Part shown: one piece after another, positions 47,224 to 56,116 of the stretch
How the letters are laid out: every line of letters begins with the position of its first letter
How positions within the stretch are numbered: the first letter of the stretch is position 1
NCBI RefSeq assembly: GCF_001457775.1
Contig: NZ_CYSG01000006.1
Coordinates: 158,611-222,610 of the forward strand
Direction: 5' to 3'
From: Phaeobacter sp. CECT 5382
GTDB taxonomy: Bacteria; Pseudomonadota; Alphaproteobacteria; Rhodobacterales; Rhodobacteraceae
DNA length: 64,000 bases
Made by a program: the position numbers and the translations under genes
The notes under the pieces: model-generated
Database searches by the model: none
What the model saw: only the letters and a program-made list of their open reading frames with translations
What the model was told of the DNA's origin: nothing

Positions 47224-47248
47224 TCATCCAGCGGCTCTTGCTGAGACA

Positions 47249-47319
47249 GTCGGCAGGGCGTGGCACGAAGGTGCCGACAGCGGAAAAATCTGGACAGTGG
47301 CAGCGATTGCTGCACTGTC
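47249..47319 (+). promoter_or_regulatory. Two inverted repeats upstream of the response regulator
   Basis: GTCGGCA (47249-47255) pairs with TGCCGAC (47272-47278). GACAGTGGCAGC (47293-47304) pairs with GCTGCACTGTC (47309-47319) over a four-base loop with one bulge. Neither has a T tract, so they look like operator or mRNA-structure elements and not terminators. They occupy most of the gap before the regulator start at 47429. Confidence 0.45.
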
Positions 47320-47428
47320 TGGTCCTCGCGTTGATCTTCGCGACGGGACGGGTTTCGAGAAACCGAAGTCAGTGCGCCGGTAGCGACAGTTGGCCTCGAT
47401 GGTGATGTCGGATGGAAAGGGCTTTGGC

Positions 47429-48805
47429 ATGAAGGGTGGGGCAGTGGCAGCAGCCGCAGGAGCGCAGAGCGCAAGCGATGAATATGGTGAAAACTTGGCG
47501 GGTGCCTCGATCCTGGTGATTGATGATGAGCCGGGCATGCGTAACTTTCTGACCAAAATTCTGGTCCCGCGCTGTAAGCGGGTTGAGCAGGCGGCCTCGG
47601 CGGCCGAGGCGTCGACCATTCTGGATCAGGCGCATTTTGATCTGATCATTCTCGACAATGTCATGCCGGGTAAAACCGGATTGGAATGGGTGCAGGAACA
47701 GCGCCGGGTCGGGTTGTTTGCCGACACCATTCTGGTAACCGCCTATGCCGATCTGGAAACAGCTATTCTGGCTCTGCGCACGGGTGTTGCAGACTTTGTG
47801 CTCAAACCTTTCAGGGCCAATCAAATCCTGAACTCTGTCGCCCGCGCGCTGGACCGCAAGTATCTGCGTCGGGAAAACTACCTGCTGAAACATGAGCTCT
47901 CCGCCGAGGGCTCTGCGGCGCGCGGGCGGCTGTTGGGAAAATCCCCGGCAATCTGTCAGGCGCGCGACATGCTGCACCGGTTGGGGCCTTTGCCCACGCC
48001 GGTTTTATTCACTGGCGCCAGCGGTACCGGCAAGGAAATCGCGGCGCGCACGCTGCATTCGCTATCAGAGCGGGCAGGCCAGCCCTTCGTGGCGGTGAAC
48101 TGTGCGGCCATCGCCCCGGATCGCATTGCTCATGAGCTGTTCGGGCTGATCGACGATCAGAATCGGCGCAAGGATGGTCTGTTCCTGCATGCCGATGGCG
48201 GCACATTGTTCCTGGACGAAGTGGCGCAAATGCCGGATCAGGTGCAGGCGGCGCTGTTGCGGGTGCTCGAAGATCAGCGGGTGCGCCCTGTTGGGGCCGA
48301 ACGTGACATTCCGCTGAACCTGCGGTTTTTGTTTGCCACCAACGCAGACCTGCATCAGGCCGTGGCCGAGGGACGGTTCCGGGCGGATCTGTTTCACCGG
48401 ATCAATGTGGTTGAGATCAAAATGCCGCCACTAAAGGATCGGGTCGAAGACATTGTCGAGCTGGCAGCCCTATTCATGGAGCAGTTCGCCAGCAGCCTTG
48501 GCATGCCCGCGCTGGAGCTCAATGAGGAAACCTTGCTGAAGTTTTCGCGCTATGACTGGCCCGGCAATGTACGCGAGCTGCGTAACCTGATTGAACGGTC
48601 AGTGATCCTAGGCGAGTTCCCGGAGGAATTTTCCGGCAAAGGAGTGATCACCGGTGCGGCGGCAGTGGAATCGCTGGATCTGGTGACCCAGCGCCACATC
48701 ATGCATGTGCTGGATGCCTGTGATGGCAACCGCGCCGAGGCATCGCGGCGGTTGGGGGTCTCACGTAAAACCATCGATCGGAAATGCGCCAGCTGGGGGC
48801 TGTGA
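47429..48805 (+). CDS. NtrC-type response regulator without GAFTGA motif
   Basis: The 458-residue protein starts at the ATG at 47429 (GGAAAGG upstream); ATGs at 47399 and 47405 and a TTG at 47390 are alternatives. The receiver domain has phospho-acceptor Asp76 (DLIILDNVMP) and its DD pair in VIDDEPG. The AAA+ domain has Walker A FTGASGTGKE (194-203) and Walker B GGTLFLDEV (257-265). The loop that should read GAFTGA instead reads FGLIDDQNRRKDGLF (about 238-252) and is shorter. The C-terminal Fis-type HTH is EASRRLGVSRKTIDR. It lies next to and convergent with its kinase. Confidence 0.9.
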   Translation: MKGGAVAAAAGAQSASDEYGENLAGASILVIDDEPGMRNFLTKILVPRCKRVEQAASAAEASTILDQAHFDLIILDNVMPGKTGLEWVQEQRRVGLFADTILVTAYADLETAILALRTGVADFVLKPFRANQILNSVARALDRKYLRRENYLLKHELSAEGSAARGRLLGKSPAICQARDMLHRLGPLPTPVLFTGASGTGKEIAARTLHSLSERAGQPFVAVNCAAIAPDRIAHELFGLIDDQNRRKDGLFLHADGGTLFLDEVAQMPDQVQAALLRVLEDQRVRPVGAERDIPLNLRFLFATNADLHQAVAEGRFRADLFHRINVVEIKMPPLKDRVEDIVELAALFMEQFASSLGMPALELNEETLLKFSRYDWPGNVRELRNLIERSVILGEFPEEFSGKGVITGAAAVESLDLVTQRHIMHVLDACDGNRAEASRRLGVSRKTIDRKCASWGL

Positions 48806-48859
48806 ACGCAAAGTACTTGGCCGAATGGCCGTGTGCGTTCACTCAGGCAGCGATGGTCG

Positions 48860-50866
48860 TCACGGCGCTGCGGTGTAGCCGGGCGCGAAGGTTGTTGTGT
48901 CGCTGTGCTGCGTTTCCTCAGCGGCTGGCAGCCAGATCGAGAAAACCGCACCGCCCGTGTTTTGGTTGCCTGCGGAAATGATACCACCAGCGCGTTGAAC
49001 CAAGGTTTGGCTGATCGACAGGCCCAAGCCTGTGCCCTCGCCGAGCTTGGTAGTGTAAAACGGGTTGAAGACGGCCGTGATATGTTCTTCAGGGATACCG
49101 CATCCGCTGTCTGCGACCGTAAGCAAGGCACCTGCCTGACCATTGCGGGTTGCGGCTTCCAGCGTCAGGGTCAGCAGTCCTTCACCAGCCATGGCCTGGG
49201 CGGCGTTGAGGATCAAATTGATGATCACCTGTTGTAGTTCACCGGGATCAATCCGCACCAGGGGCACCGGCGCAAAGCTCTTTTCAACCCGGATTGCTTG
49301 GCGCGAGATCACATGATCGACCAGCACCAGACAGTCACTGACCACTGGGGCCAGATCGAGGCTTTCAGCGAAGGTGCCAAATTCTGAGGGGCGGGCAAAT
49401 TGCAGCAGCTTGCCGACGATAGCCCCGATGCGCATCACCTGGTTGTCGATGAGGTCCAGTTCCGTGACGACGGCATCCGCGTCTTCCGCAAGGGTCATCC
49501 GTATTACGTCGACGTTGCCCTGAATGACCGCCACAGGGTTGTTGATCTCATGGGCGACCCCGGCGGTGATCTCGCCAATAGAGGCCAGCTTTTCGCTCAG
49601 CACCAGCTGTTTGAAGGTTTCTTCCAGTTTCTCGTTGGCAGCGCGCAGCTCGCCGGTGCGTTGATCGACCCGGTCGTTCAGCTCTGCTGCCCAGTCGCGT
49701 AGCCGCTGGTCGCGTTCCTGGATCTGGTCCAGCAGAGTATCCAGGTGCCCCGCCACCTGACCGATTTCGTCGCTGCGGTTGACCTGACCATTGCGCGCCG
49801 TCAGGTCGCCACGCTCAACCCGTTTCATGGTCTGACTCATGCGTTCAAGCGGCGAGAAAATCCCCTTTGCGAGCCAAAGGAACAGGGGGGCCGATAACAC
49901 TAGAACCGAAAGGAACACGGCAACGATCGTCCAGTAGGCTTCTCGTTTTGCGGCACTATAGGGGGCTTCGAGAAAACCAACATAAAGCATGCCGACACGC
50001 GCGCCAAAGCTGTCGGTCAAGGGCAGATAGCCAGAGATATACCAGTCATTGACCACAAAGGCGCGATCAAGCCAGGTCAACCCCTGATCCAGCACCTTGC
50101 TGCGCACTGCGGCTGAAACCCGGGTGCCAAGCGCGCGAACGTCTTCGAACAGGCGGACATTGGTCGACACCCGGGTGTCTTCGAGAAACAGCGTTGCGGT
50201 GCCTTGGCGATCCTGCGCGTGGCTGGGCCCCCCCAGATAGACCAGCGCGTTGAGAGTATCGATGAAATCGAGGTTCCGGTTCAAAAGCCGTCCGCCGCGC
50301 AGCACCCCGTGATGACCAAGGGCTGCGACCGGCGCGGTGGTGTGCAAAACCATACCACGATCCTCTACAGCACGCGTGGTGGGGGCGGCAGCCTCGGTTT
50401 CGATCAGGGGGATGCGTGCCTGAGGCGGCAATGCTGCCGAGGCCTGCGCCAGATCGCTGGCAGAAAAGATATCAATCTCCGATGCGCGCTGCCCTTTGGT
50501 TGCGGCCTGGATGACTGGCCATTTCCCCAAGGGGCCTGAGAGGTCGGACAGGGTCAGATAGTCCAGAAAATCAAGCTGCAACTCCTGGCGCAGTGCTTCC
50601 AGATGAGCCCTGGTCGCGGCGGGGCCTGCGTTCAATGCGCGCTGAAAGTCAGTGGAATCCGCGATACTGTGCAGGCTTTCGGCGCTGCCACTTTGCAACT
50701 GGCCAAGATACTGTTCGGCGATACGCAGGTCGCTTTCGACCTTGGCGATCAGGACTGCGTCATAATCTGCATTCCAGCGGGTCATTGCCAAAACCAGCAA
50801 CAATGGCATCAGGACAGAGAGGGGCAGCAGCGCCAGCAACAGCAGTCTGAGACGTACAGATTTCAC
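48860..50866 (-). CDS. Sensor histidine kinase (Cache/HAMP type)
   Basis: This 668-residue kinase has a first membrane segment at about 7-28 and a long periplasmic sensor of about 300 residues (GYLPLTDSFGARVGMLYVG fits a Cache-type domain). A second membrane segment near 325-345, a HAMP domain and a coiled linker follow. The HisKA site is EITAGVAHEINNP, and the ATPase shows NLILNAAQAM, DSGCGIP and GTGLGLS. It is the last gene facing the response regulator 54 bases away, tail to tail. Together they form a two-component system, probably acting on the neighbouring formate dehydrogenase genes. Confidence 0.92.
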   Translation of the reverse strand: MKSVRLRLLLLALLPLSVLMPLLLVLAMTRWNADYDAVLIAKVESDLRIAEQYLGQLQSGSAESLHSIADSTDFQRALNAGPAATRAHLEALRQELQLDFLDYLTLSDLSGPLGKWPVIQAATKGQRASEIDIFSASDLAQASAALPPQARIPLIETEAAAPTTRAVEDRGMVLHTTAPVAALGHHGVLRGGRLLNRNLDFIDTLNALVYLGGPSHAQDRQGTATLFLEDTRVSTNVRLFEDVRALGTRVSAAVRSKVLDQGLTWLDRAFVVNDWYISGYLPLTDSFGARVGMLYVGFLEAPYSAAKREAYWTIVAVFLSVLVLSAPLFLWLAKGIFSPLERMSQTMKRVERGDLTARNGQVNRSDEIGQVAGHLDTLLDQIQERDQRLRDWAAELNDRVDQRTGELRAANEKLEETFKQLVLSEKLASIGEITAGVAHEINNPVAVIQGNVDVIRMTLAEDADAVVTELDLIDNQVMRIGAIVGKLLQFARPSEFGTFAESLDLAPVVSDCLVLVDHVISRQAIRVEKSFAPVPLVRIDPGELQQVIINLILNAAQAMAGEGLLTLTLEAATRNGQAGALLTVADSGCGIPEEHITAVFNPFYTTKLGEGTGLGLSISQTLVQRAGGIISAGNQNTGGAVFSIWLPAAEETQHSDTTTFAPGYTAAP

Positions 50867-51060
50867 GGTGAGCTTCCCCCTGGCTTGGGCCGGTCAGGCC
50901 CTGGCAAACCATTTGCTTTCAGCCGCTAAGCCTTTGCGCCAAAATGGTTGTTGCCACGATGCCACCTGCCCCCGGCGCTAGGCAAGGGAAAGGCTGGAGA
51001 AATTGAGCATTTGTTGGATGAGGCGAAAGCTGGCAGGGGTGCCGTCGACCCATCTTGATA

Positions 51061-52089
51061 TCAGCTGGCCAAAGGCATCGGTGCGGCAGCCATCAGGCGG
51101 CCCATATGACGCCCGGTGTCGAGCATGCGATTAGAAAAGCCCCATTCATTATCATACCAGCTAACGACGCGGACCAATCCACCATCGGTGACCGTGGTCT
51201 GAGCGGCCGCAAAACAGGAAGAATGCGGATCATGATTGAAATCAATCGAAACCATCGGGTCTTCTTCGTAAGAGAGGACACCTGCAAGTGGGCCTTCGGC
51301 CGCAGCTTTCATCGCTGCATTGACGGCTTGTGCTGTGGCGGGCCGTTCTGGCATGAACGCCAGATCCACCATGGAAACATTTGGCGTCGGCACCCGAATG
51401 GCAGAGCCTTCGAGGCGGCCTTTGAGCTGTGGCAGCACTTCGGCAATGGCGCGGGCCGCCCCGGTTGAGGTCGGCACCATGGACAGGGCGGCTGCCCGCC
51501 CGCGATAGAGATCCTTGTGCGGGCTGTCCTGCGTGGGCTGATCACCAGTATAGGCGTGAATTGTGGTCATATAGCCTGTCTTGATGCCAAAGCTCTGATC
51601 CAGCACCTGCGCCACCGGCGCCAGGCAATTGGTGGTGCAGGAGGCATTGGAGACCACGAGGTCATCTGCGGTCAGATCCATGTGGTTCACGCCATAGACC
51701 ACGGTGCGGTCGGCACCTTTGCCGGGGGCTGAAATCAGAACCCGCTTGGAGCCATTTCGCAAATGCGCGGCGGCCGCATCATGACTGGTGAACAGCCCGG
51801 TGCATTCATAGGCGATATCAACATCCTGCCAGGGCAGATCTTTCGGATCGCGTATGGCGCTGAGACGGATGTCCTGGCCTGCGACCTGCAGGCTATCCTC
51901 GCTATGCTTTACCGGGGTGCGCAGTCGCCCATGTACGGAATCAAATTTCAACAGATGGGCCAAGGTCGCGGCGGGCGCCAGATCATTGATTGCCACAACC
52001 TCGATGTCTTGTCTTTGGCTTTCGAGCAGGGCGCGCAGGACGCCACGGCCAATGCGTCCAAATCCATTGATTGCGATTTTGAGGGTCAT
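51061..52089 (-). CDS. gap: Type I glyceraldehyde-3-phosphate dehydrogenase
   Basis: The 342-residue enzyme has the NAD fold INGFGRIGRGVLRALLES at the N-terminus, and VSNASCTTNCLAPVAQVL holds the catalytic Cys near residue 150. STGAARAIAEVLPQLKG and SWYDNEWGFSNRM are conserved catalytic-domain stretches. It makes 1,3-bisphosphoglycerate with NAD(P). It diverges from a LacI-family regulator, and paired 14-mers sit between them, so it may be a conditionally used gap copy serving a sugar-acid or gluconeogenic route; erythrose-4-phosphate dehydrogenase is a less likely alternative. Confidence 0.93.
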   Translation of the reverse strand: MTLKIAINGFGRIGRGVLRALLESQRQDIEVVAINDLAPAATLAHLLKFDSVHGRLRTPVKHSEDSLQVAGQDIRLSAIRDPKDLPWQDVDIAYECTGLFTSHDAAAAHLRNGSKRVLISAPGKGADRTVVYGVNHMDLTADDLVVSNASCTTNCLAPVAQVLDQSFGIKTGYMTTIHAYTGDQPTQDSPHKDLYRGRAAALSMVPTSTGAARAIAEVLPQLKGRLEGSAIRVPTPNVSMVDLAFMPERPATAQAVNAAMKAAAEGPLAGVLSYEEDPMVSIDFNHDPHSSCFAAAQTTVTDGGLVRVVSWYDNEWGFSNRMLDTGRHMGRLMAAAPMPLAS

Positions 52090-52142
52090 GGGCTGTCTCC
52101 ATAGCTGCGATAGGTGGCGTCAACGAGGGGGTGTGAAGAAAT

Positions 52143-52180
52143 GGTAGCGATAACGGCTGCGATATCGGTATCGATAACGG
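52143..52180. promoter_or_regulatory. Tandem 14-bp operator candidates between gap and lacI
   Basis: GGTAGCGATAACGG (52143-52156) and GGTATCGATAACGG (52167-52180) differ at one base and lie 24 bases apart. The second contains the near-symmetric core TATCGATA with a central CG, the usual shape of a LacI/GalR operator. They lie 54-91 bases before gap and 80-117 before lacI. Confidence 0.65.
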
Positions 52181-52259
52181 TTGTGAAAATCAAGGCTAAA
52201 TGCGCAGAGCCTGCTTTGCTGCCCTTGCAGCGGGGCGCGAAGTGCAAGACCATGCGCCC

Positions 52260-53264
52260 ATGACCAAAAAGATGCTTCTCAAGGATGTCGCCCGGCTTGC
52301 CGGTGTCAGCGAAATGACCGCCAGTCGCGCGCTGCGTGGCGCACCGGATGTTTCTAAATCAACCCGGGCCAAGGTGGAAGAAATCGCGCGGGCCCATGGA
52401 TATGTGCCCAACCGCATTGCCGGATCATTGTCGTCGCAGTCAGTCAACCTTGTTGCGGTTGTGGTGCCGTCGCTAAACAGTTTTGTTTTTCCCGAGGTGC
52501 TGTCTGGGATCTCCTCGGTGTTGAAACAAAGCCCGCTAAAGCCGGTTGTTGGGGTGTCGGGTTATGAGATGGACGAAGAAGAAGAAGTCATCCGCGAGAT
52601 GCTCAGCTGGCGGCCTTCGGGGCTGATTGTGGCTGGGTTAGAGCATAACGATGCCACCCAGCGTATGTTGCTGCAAGCGGACTGCCCCGTGGTCGAAGTC
52701 ATGGATGTGGACGGCACGCCCCTGCGCCACTGTGTTGGCATTTCCCATTTGCAGGCGGGGCGCGATATGGCAGCGCAAATCCTGGCCCAGGGCTATCGGC
52801 GCATTGGTTTTATTGGCACCAAGATGCCGCAGGATTTCCGGGCCCGTAAACGCTTTGATGGATTTTCCGAAGGGTTGTCCGCGCAGGGCATCGATCTGAT
52901 GGATATGGAACATTACGCCGGAGACAGCTCTATCGAGACCGGACGGCAACTGACGGCTGCCATGCTGGCGCGACAACCGGATCTCGACTGTATTTACTAT
53001 TCCAGCGATGTGATGAGCGTTGGCGGCTATATGCATTGCCTTGCCACGGGGCTTTCGGTGCCGGGGGATGTGGCGCTGGCGGGGTTCAACAATCTGCAGA
53101 TCCTGGCAGGGCTGCCGTTGCAGCTGGCGACAACAGATGCCTGTCGTCGCGAAATCGGTGAACGTGCCGCAGAGATTGTCCTCAAGACGCGGGACAGTGC
53201 GTCGGAATTGCCTGCCATCTGCGAAACGCTGAGCCCGACTATTAGCCTTGGTGGCTCCCTGTAA
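52260..53264 (+). CDS. LacI/GalR-family transcriptional regulator
   Basis: The 334-residue protein starts at the ATG at 52260 (MTKKMLLKDVARLAGVSEM). The HTH is LKDVARLAGVSEMTASRAL and the hinge helix is YVPNRIAGSLSS. The periplasmic-binding-like effector domain follows (NLVAVVVPSLNSFVFPEV; later GYRRIGFIGTK). It resembles gluconate-type repressors (GntR of the LacI family) in its N-terminus. It probably regulates itself and gap through the paired 14-mers between the genes. The effector is unknown. Confidence 0.9.
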   Translation: MTKKMLLKDVARLAGVSEMTASRALRGAPDVSKSTRAKVEEIARAHGYVPNRIAGSLSSQSVNLVAVVVPSLNSFVFPEVLSGISSVLKQSPLKPVVGVSGYEMDEEEEVIREMLSWRPSGLIVAGLEHNDATQRMLLQADCPVVEVMDVDGTPLRHCVGISHLQAGRDMAAQILAQGYRRIGFIGTKMPQDFRARKRFDGFSEGLSAQGIDLMDMEHYAGDSSIETGRQLTAAMLARQPDLDCIYYSSDVMSVGGYMHCLATGLSVPGDVALAGFNNLQILAGLPLQLATTDACRREIGERAAEIVLKTRDSASELPAICETLSPTISLGGSL

Positions 53265-53344
53265 GCTGGCTTTGGCGCAAAGACGGCTGCGGCATGTTGA
53301 TTGCCCTCGTTTACGCACCGCCGTTTGACCCTTGCCACCTCACG

Positions 53345-53378
53345 AAAAAAAGGTCCCCCAGTCAGACGAGGGGACCTT
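53345..53378 (-). terminator. Rho-independent terminator of the TRAP/GS-like operon
   Basis: On the minus strand AAGGTCCCC and GGGGACCTT form a 9-bp stem with an 11-base loop, followed by a run of T. It starts 26 bases after the stop of the iron alcohol dehydrogenase, the last gene of the operon. Confidence 0.88.
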
Positions 53379-53403
53379 GTTGAAATTCCTTGAGGCTCAG
53401 AGT

Positions 53404-54549
53404 TCAGAGCGCAGCTTTGAACAGCCCTGTAAGGTTTTCTTCGGTCAGCTCAATCGGGTTGCCACCGCAGGAGGGGTCGATGATGGCGCCTTTGACCAGT
53501 TCAGGGATGGCGGCCTCGGTGACGCCCAGATCGGACAGCCCGCGTGGGATGCCAAGGCTGTCGTTCAGCTCCTGCACGTAAGCGCAGAAGCCGTCAAAAC
53601 CGCCCGCGATGCCAAGATAGGCCGCCGCCATATTGAAACGGTCGGCGATCTCGGGGGCGTTGAAGTCCAGCACGGCGGGCATGCAGACAGCATTGGTGGT
53701 GCCGTGGTGGGTGTTGAACACCGCACCAATCGGGTGGCTCATGGCGTGGATCGCGCCTAGCCCTTTTTGGAACCCTGTGGCTCCCATGGCAGCGGCCGAC
53801 ATCATCTGCGCGCGCGCCTCGATATCGGTCCCATCGGCATAGGCGCGCGGCAGGTAGTCTTTGACCAGACGCATGCCTTCCAGCGCGATGCCCTGTGACA
53901 TTGGGTGGTAATGCGGGCTGGAAAAGGCCTCAACGCAGTGGGCAAATGCATCCAGACCGGTGCCTGCGGTGATGAACTTGGGCATACCCACGGTCAACTC
54001 CGGATCGCAGATCACCACCTCTGGCAGCACCTTGGGGTGAAAGATGATCTTTTTCACATGGCTGACACTATCGGTGATAACGCTGGCGCGGCCCACTTCG
54101 GATCCGGTGCCGGCAGTGGTGGGGACGGCGATGATCGGCGCGATGGCATCTGCATCGGCACGGGTCCACCAGTCGCCAATGTCTTCAAAATCCCAGATCG
54201 GGCGGGTTTGTCCGGCCATAAAAGCGACCATCTTGCCCAGATCCAGACCGGACCCGCCACCAAAGGCGATGACACCATCGTGACCACCGGCCTTATAGGC
54301 TTCGACCCCGGCCTCGAGGTTTTTCTCATTTGGGTTGGGATCCACCTCAGAGAACATGCCGCGACCCAGGCCTGCGGCCTCCATGATATCGAGCGTGCTT
54401 TGGGTGACCGGCAAATTGGCCAACCCCTTGTCCGTGACCAGCAGTGGTTTTTTGATACCGGCAGAAGCACAGGCTTCGCCCAGTTCCTTGATCCGGCCTG
54501 CGCCGAATTTGATTGCGGTCGGATAGGACCAGTTTCCAACGAGAGACAT
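53404..54549 (-). CDS. Iron-containing alcohol dehydrogenase
   Basis: This 381-residue family III alcohol dehydrogenase starts at the ATG at 54549 (AAAGG upstream). The NAD-binding half includes VIAFGGGSGLDLGKMVAF and PTTAGTGSEVGRASV. The metal site is GLDAFAHCVEAF plus AIHAMSHPIGAVFNTHHG, giving one Asp and three His ligands. It would oxidise a primary alcohol to the aldehyde that the next-encoded aldehyde dehydrogenase uses. It is the last gene of the minus-strand operon. Confidence 0.92.
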   Translation of the reverse strand: MSLVGNWSYPTAIKFGAGRIKELGEACASAGIKKPLLVTDKGLANLPVTQSTLDIMEAAGLGRGMFSEVDPNPNEKNLEAGVEAYKAGGHDGVIAFGGGSGLDLGKMVAFMAGQTRPIWDFEDIGDWWTRADADAIAPIIAVPTTAGTGSEVGRASVITDSVSHVKKIIFHPKVLPEVVICDPELTVGMPKFITAGTGLDAFAHCVEAFSSPHYHPMSQGIALEGMRLVKDYLPRAYADGTDIEARAQMMSAAAMGATGFQKGLGAIHAMSHPIGAVFNTHHGTTNAVCMPAVLDFNAPEIADRFNMAAAYLGIAGGFDGFCAYVQELNDSLGIPRGLSDLGVTEAAIPELVKGAIIDPSCGGNPIELTEENLTGLFKAAL

Positions 54550-54657
54550 CTCTTCGCCTTTCATATGTGGCCGATTTGGCCAGCGTCACAATCTACCCTC
54601 GGACAGTTTACCAAGGGTCGTGTTTGCCCACGCAGCGCACCGCTTGGGCAGGAGGAG

Positions 54658-56040
54658 TTAACCGGCCACCTTTTTCAGGTGGTAGCTCTTGGGACGGGTC
54701 AGGTTTTGATAACCAATGACCGAAAGTCCTCCGCCGCGTCCGGTATTCTTGCAGCCGGTCCAGCACAGGCTTGGATCCAGATAGTCGGCGCGGTTCATGA
54801 AGACGGTACCGGTCTCGATCTGGTCGCCCACGCGGGCGGCGCGGTCCAGATCGCAGGTCCAGAGCGAGGCGGTGAGGCCAAACTCGCTGTCGTTCATCAG
54901 TGCAATCGCCTCTTCATCTGACGCGACCTTCATGATGCCAACCACGGGGCCAAAGCTCTCGTCGCGCATCACCCGCATCTTGTGGGTGACATCGGTCAGG
55001 ATCTGCGGTGTCAGATAGGCACCGCCATCATCTTCAGCCATGATATCGATGTGCGCCTTGGCGCCCTCGGCAACGGCCTCGGTGATCTGTGCACGGACTT
55101 CGGCGGCAAAGCGCACATTGGCCATCGGACCCATGGTGGTCGCCTCATCCATGGGATTGCCCAGGGTGTAGCCTTTGACGATCTCGACTGCCTTGGCGAC
55201 AAACTCATCATAGAGGCTTTCGTGCACATAGATGCGTTCAATGCCGCAGCAGCACTGGCCCGCGTTGAACATCGCACCATCAATCAGCGTGTCCACGGCC
55301 GCGTCCAGATCAGCGTCTTCCATGACATAACCGGGATCTTTGCCGCCGAGTTCGGTGCCGACGCCGGTAAAGGTGCCGGCAGCCGCGCGTTCCATCGCCT
55401 GGCCACCGCCAACGGAACCGGTGAAATTGACAAAGTCAAAAGCATTTCCAGCGATCAAATCATTGGTCACATCATGGCTGAGGAACACATTCTGGAACAC
55501 GTCTTCCGGTACACCCGCCGCATGGAACGCCTGCGCCATGCGCTCACCCACCAACAGGGTTTGAGTTGCATGTTTCAGCACCACAGTATTGCCGGCAATC
55601 AGCGCGGGGGCCACGGTATTGATCGCGGTCATATAGGGATAGTTCCAGGGCGCGACCACAAAGACCACGCCATGCGGCACCCGCTTGATATAGCGCTTGA
55701 AGCGTTCGTCTTCGCTCACCTTGATATCCGCCAGCGCGGTCTCGGCGATTTCGGCCATGTGGCTGGCGCGTTCATTGAAACCGCCGAATTCACCGCCATA
55801 GCGCACCGGACGCCCCATCATATGGGCAAGCTCCGGCACGATTTCATCGTTCATGGCGCCAACGGCAGCGACGCCCGCCATCACCAGATCAATACGTTCC
55901 TGCAAGGGACGCGCCGCCCAACCCTTTTGGGCTGTGCGGGCACGAGCCGTGACATCTTGCGCCGCCTGCAAGGAGAGCACAGCGCGTTCCGCATAGACCG
56001 ATCCATCGATCGGAGAGATACATTTCAGGGTCTGGCCCAT
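54658..56040 (-). CDS. Aldehyde dehydrogenase with a triple-Cys catalytic site
   Basis: The 460-residue aldehyde dehydrogenase starts at the ATG at 56040; an ATG four codons upstream is possible. It has VVAPWNYPYMTAINTVAPALIAG, FTGSVGGGQAME as the NAD loop and TELGGKDPGYV with the general-base Glu. The catalytic stretch FNAGQCCCGIER has three adjacent Cys. It resembles the gamma-glutamyl-aminoaldehyde/succinate-semialdehyde branch in size. It lies between the GS-like ligase and the alcohol dehydrogenase, the right place for oxidising a gamma-glutamylated aldehyde. Confidence 0.92.
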   Translation of the reverse strand: MGQTLKCISPIDGSVYAERAVLSLQAAQDVTARARTAQKGWAARPLQERIDLVMAGVAAVGAMNDEIVPELAHMMGRPVRYGGEFGGFNERASHMAEIAETALADIKVSEDERFKRYIKRVPHGVVFVVAPWNYPYMTAINTVAPALIAGNTVVLKHATQTLLVGERMAQAFHAAGVPEDVFQNVFLSHDVTNDLIAGNAFDFVNFTGSVGGGQAMERAAAGTFTGVGTELGGKDPGYVMEDADLDAAVDTLIDGAMFNAGQCCCGIERIYVHESLYDEFVAKAVEIVKGYTLGNPMDEATTMGPMANVRFAAEVRAQITEAVAEGAKAHIDIMAEDDGGAYLTPQILTDVTHKMRVMRDESFGPVVGIMKVASDEEAIALMNDSEFGLTASLWTCDLDRAARVGDQIETGTVFMNRADYLDPSLCWTGCKNTGRGGGLSVIGYQNLTRPKSYHLKKVAG

Positions 56041-56116
56041 GGTCTTCCTCATCTCGTTTGAAAGGGGAGCCCCCCTTCATCTTTCCAAAAATAATCCTGC
56101 CGGAGGCCGCGTGCCG

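Noticed and set aside
47261..47278. Sigma-54 promoter (TGGCACG followed by TGC) before the response regulator
   Set aside because: The spacing between GG and GC is one base short of the -24/-12 consensus, and the segment is better explained as half of an inverted repeat.
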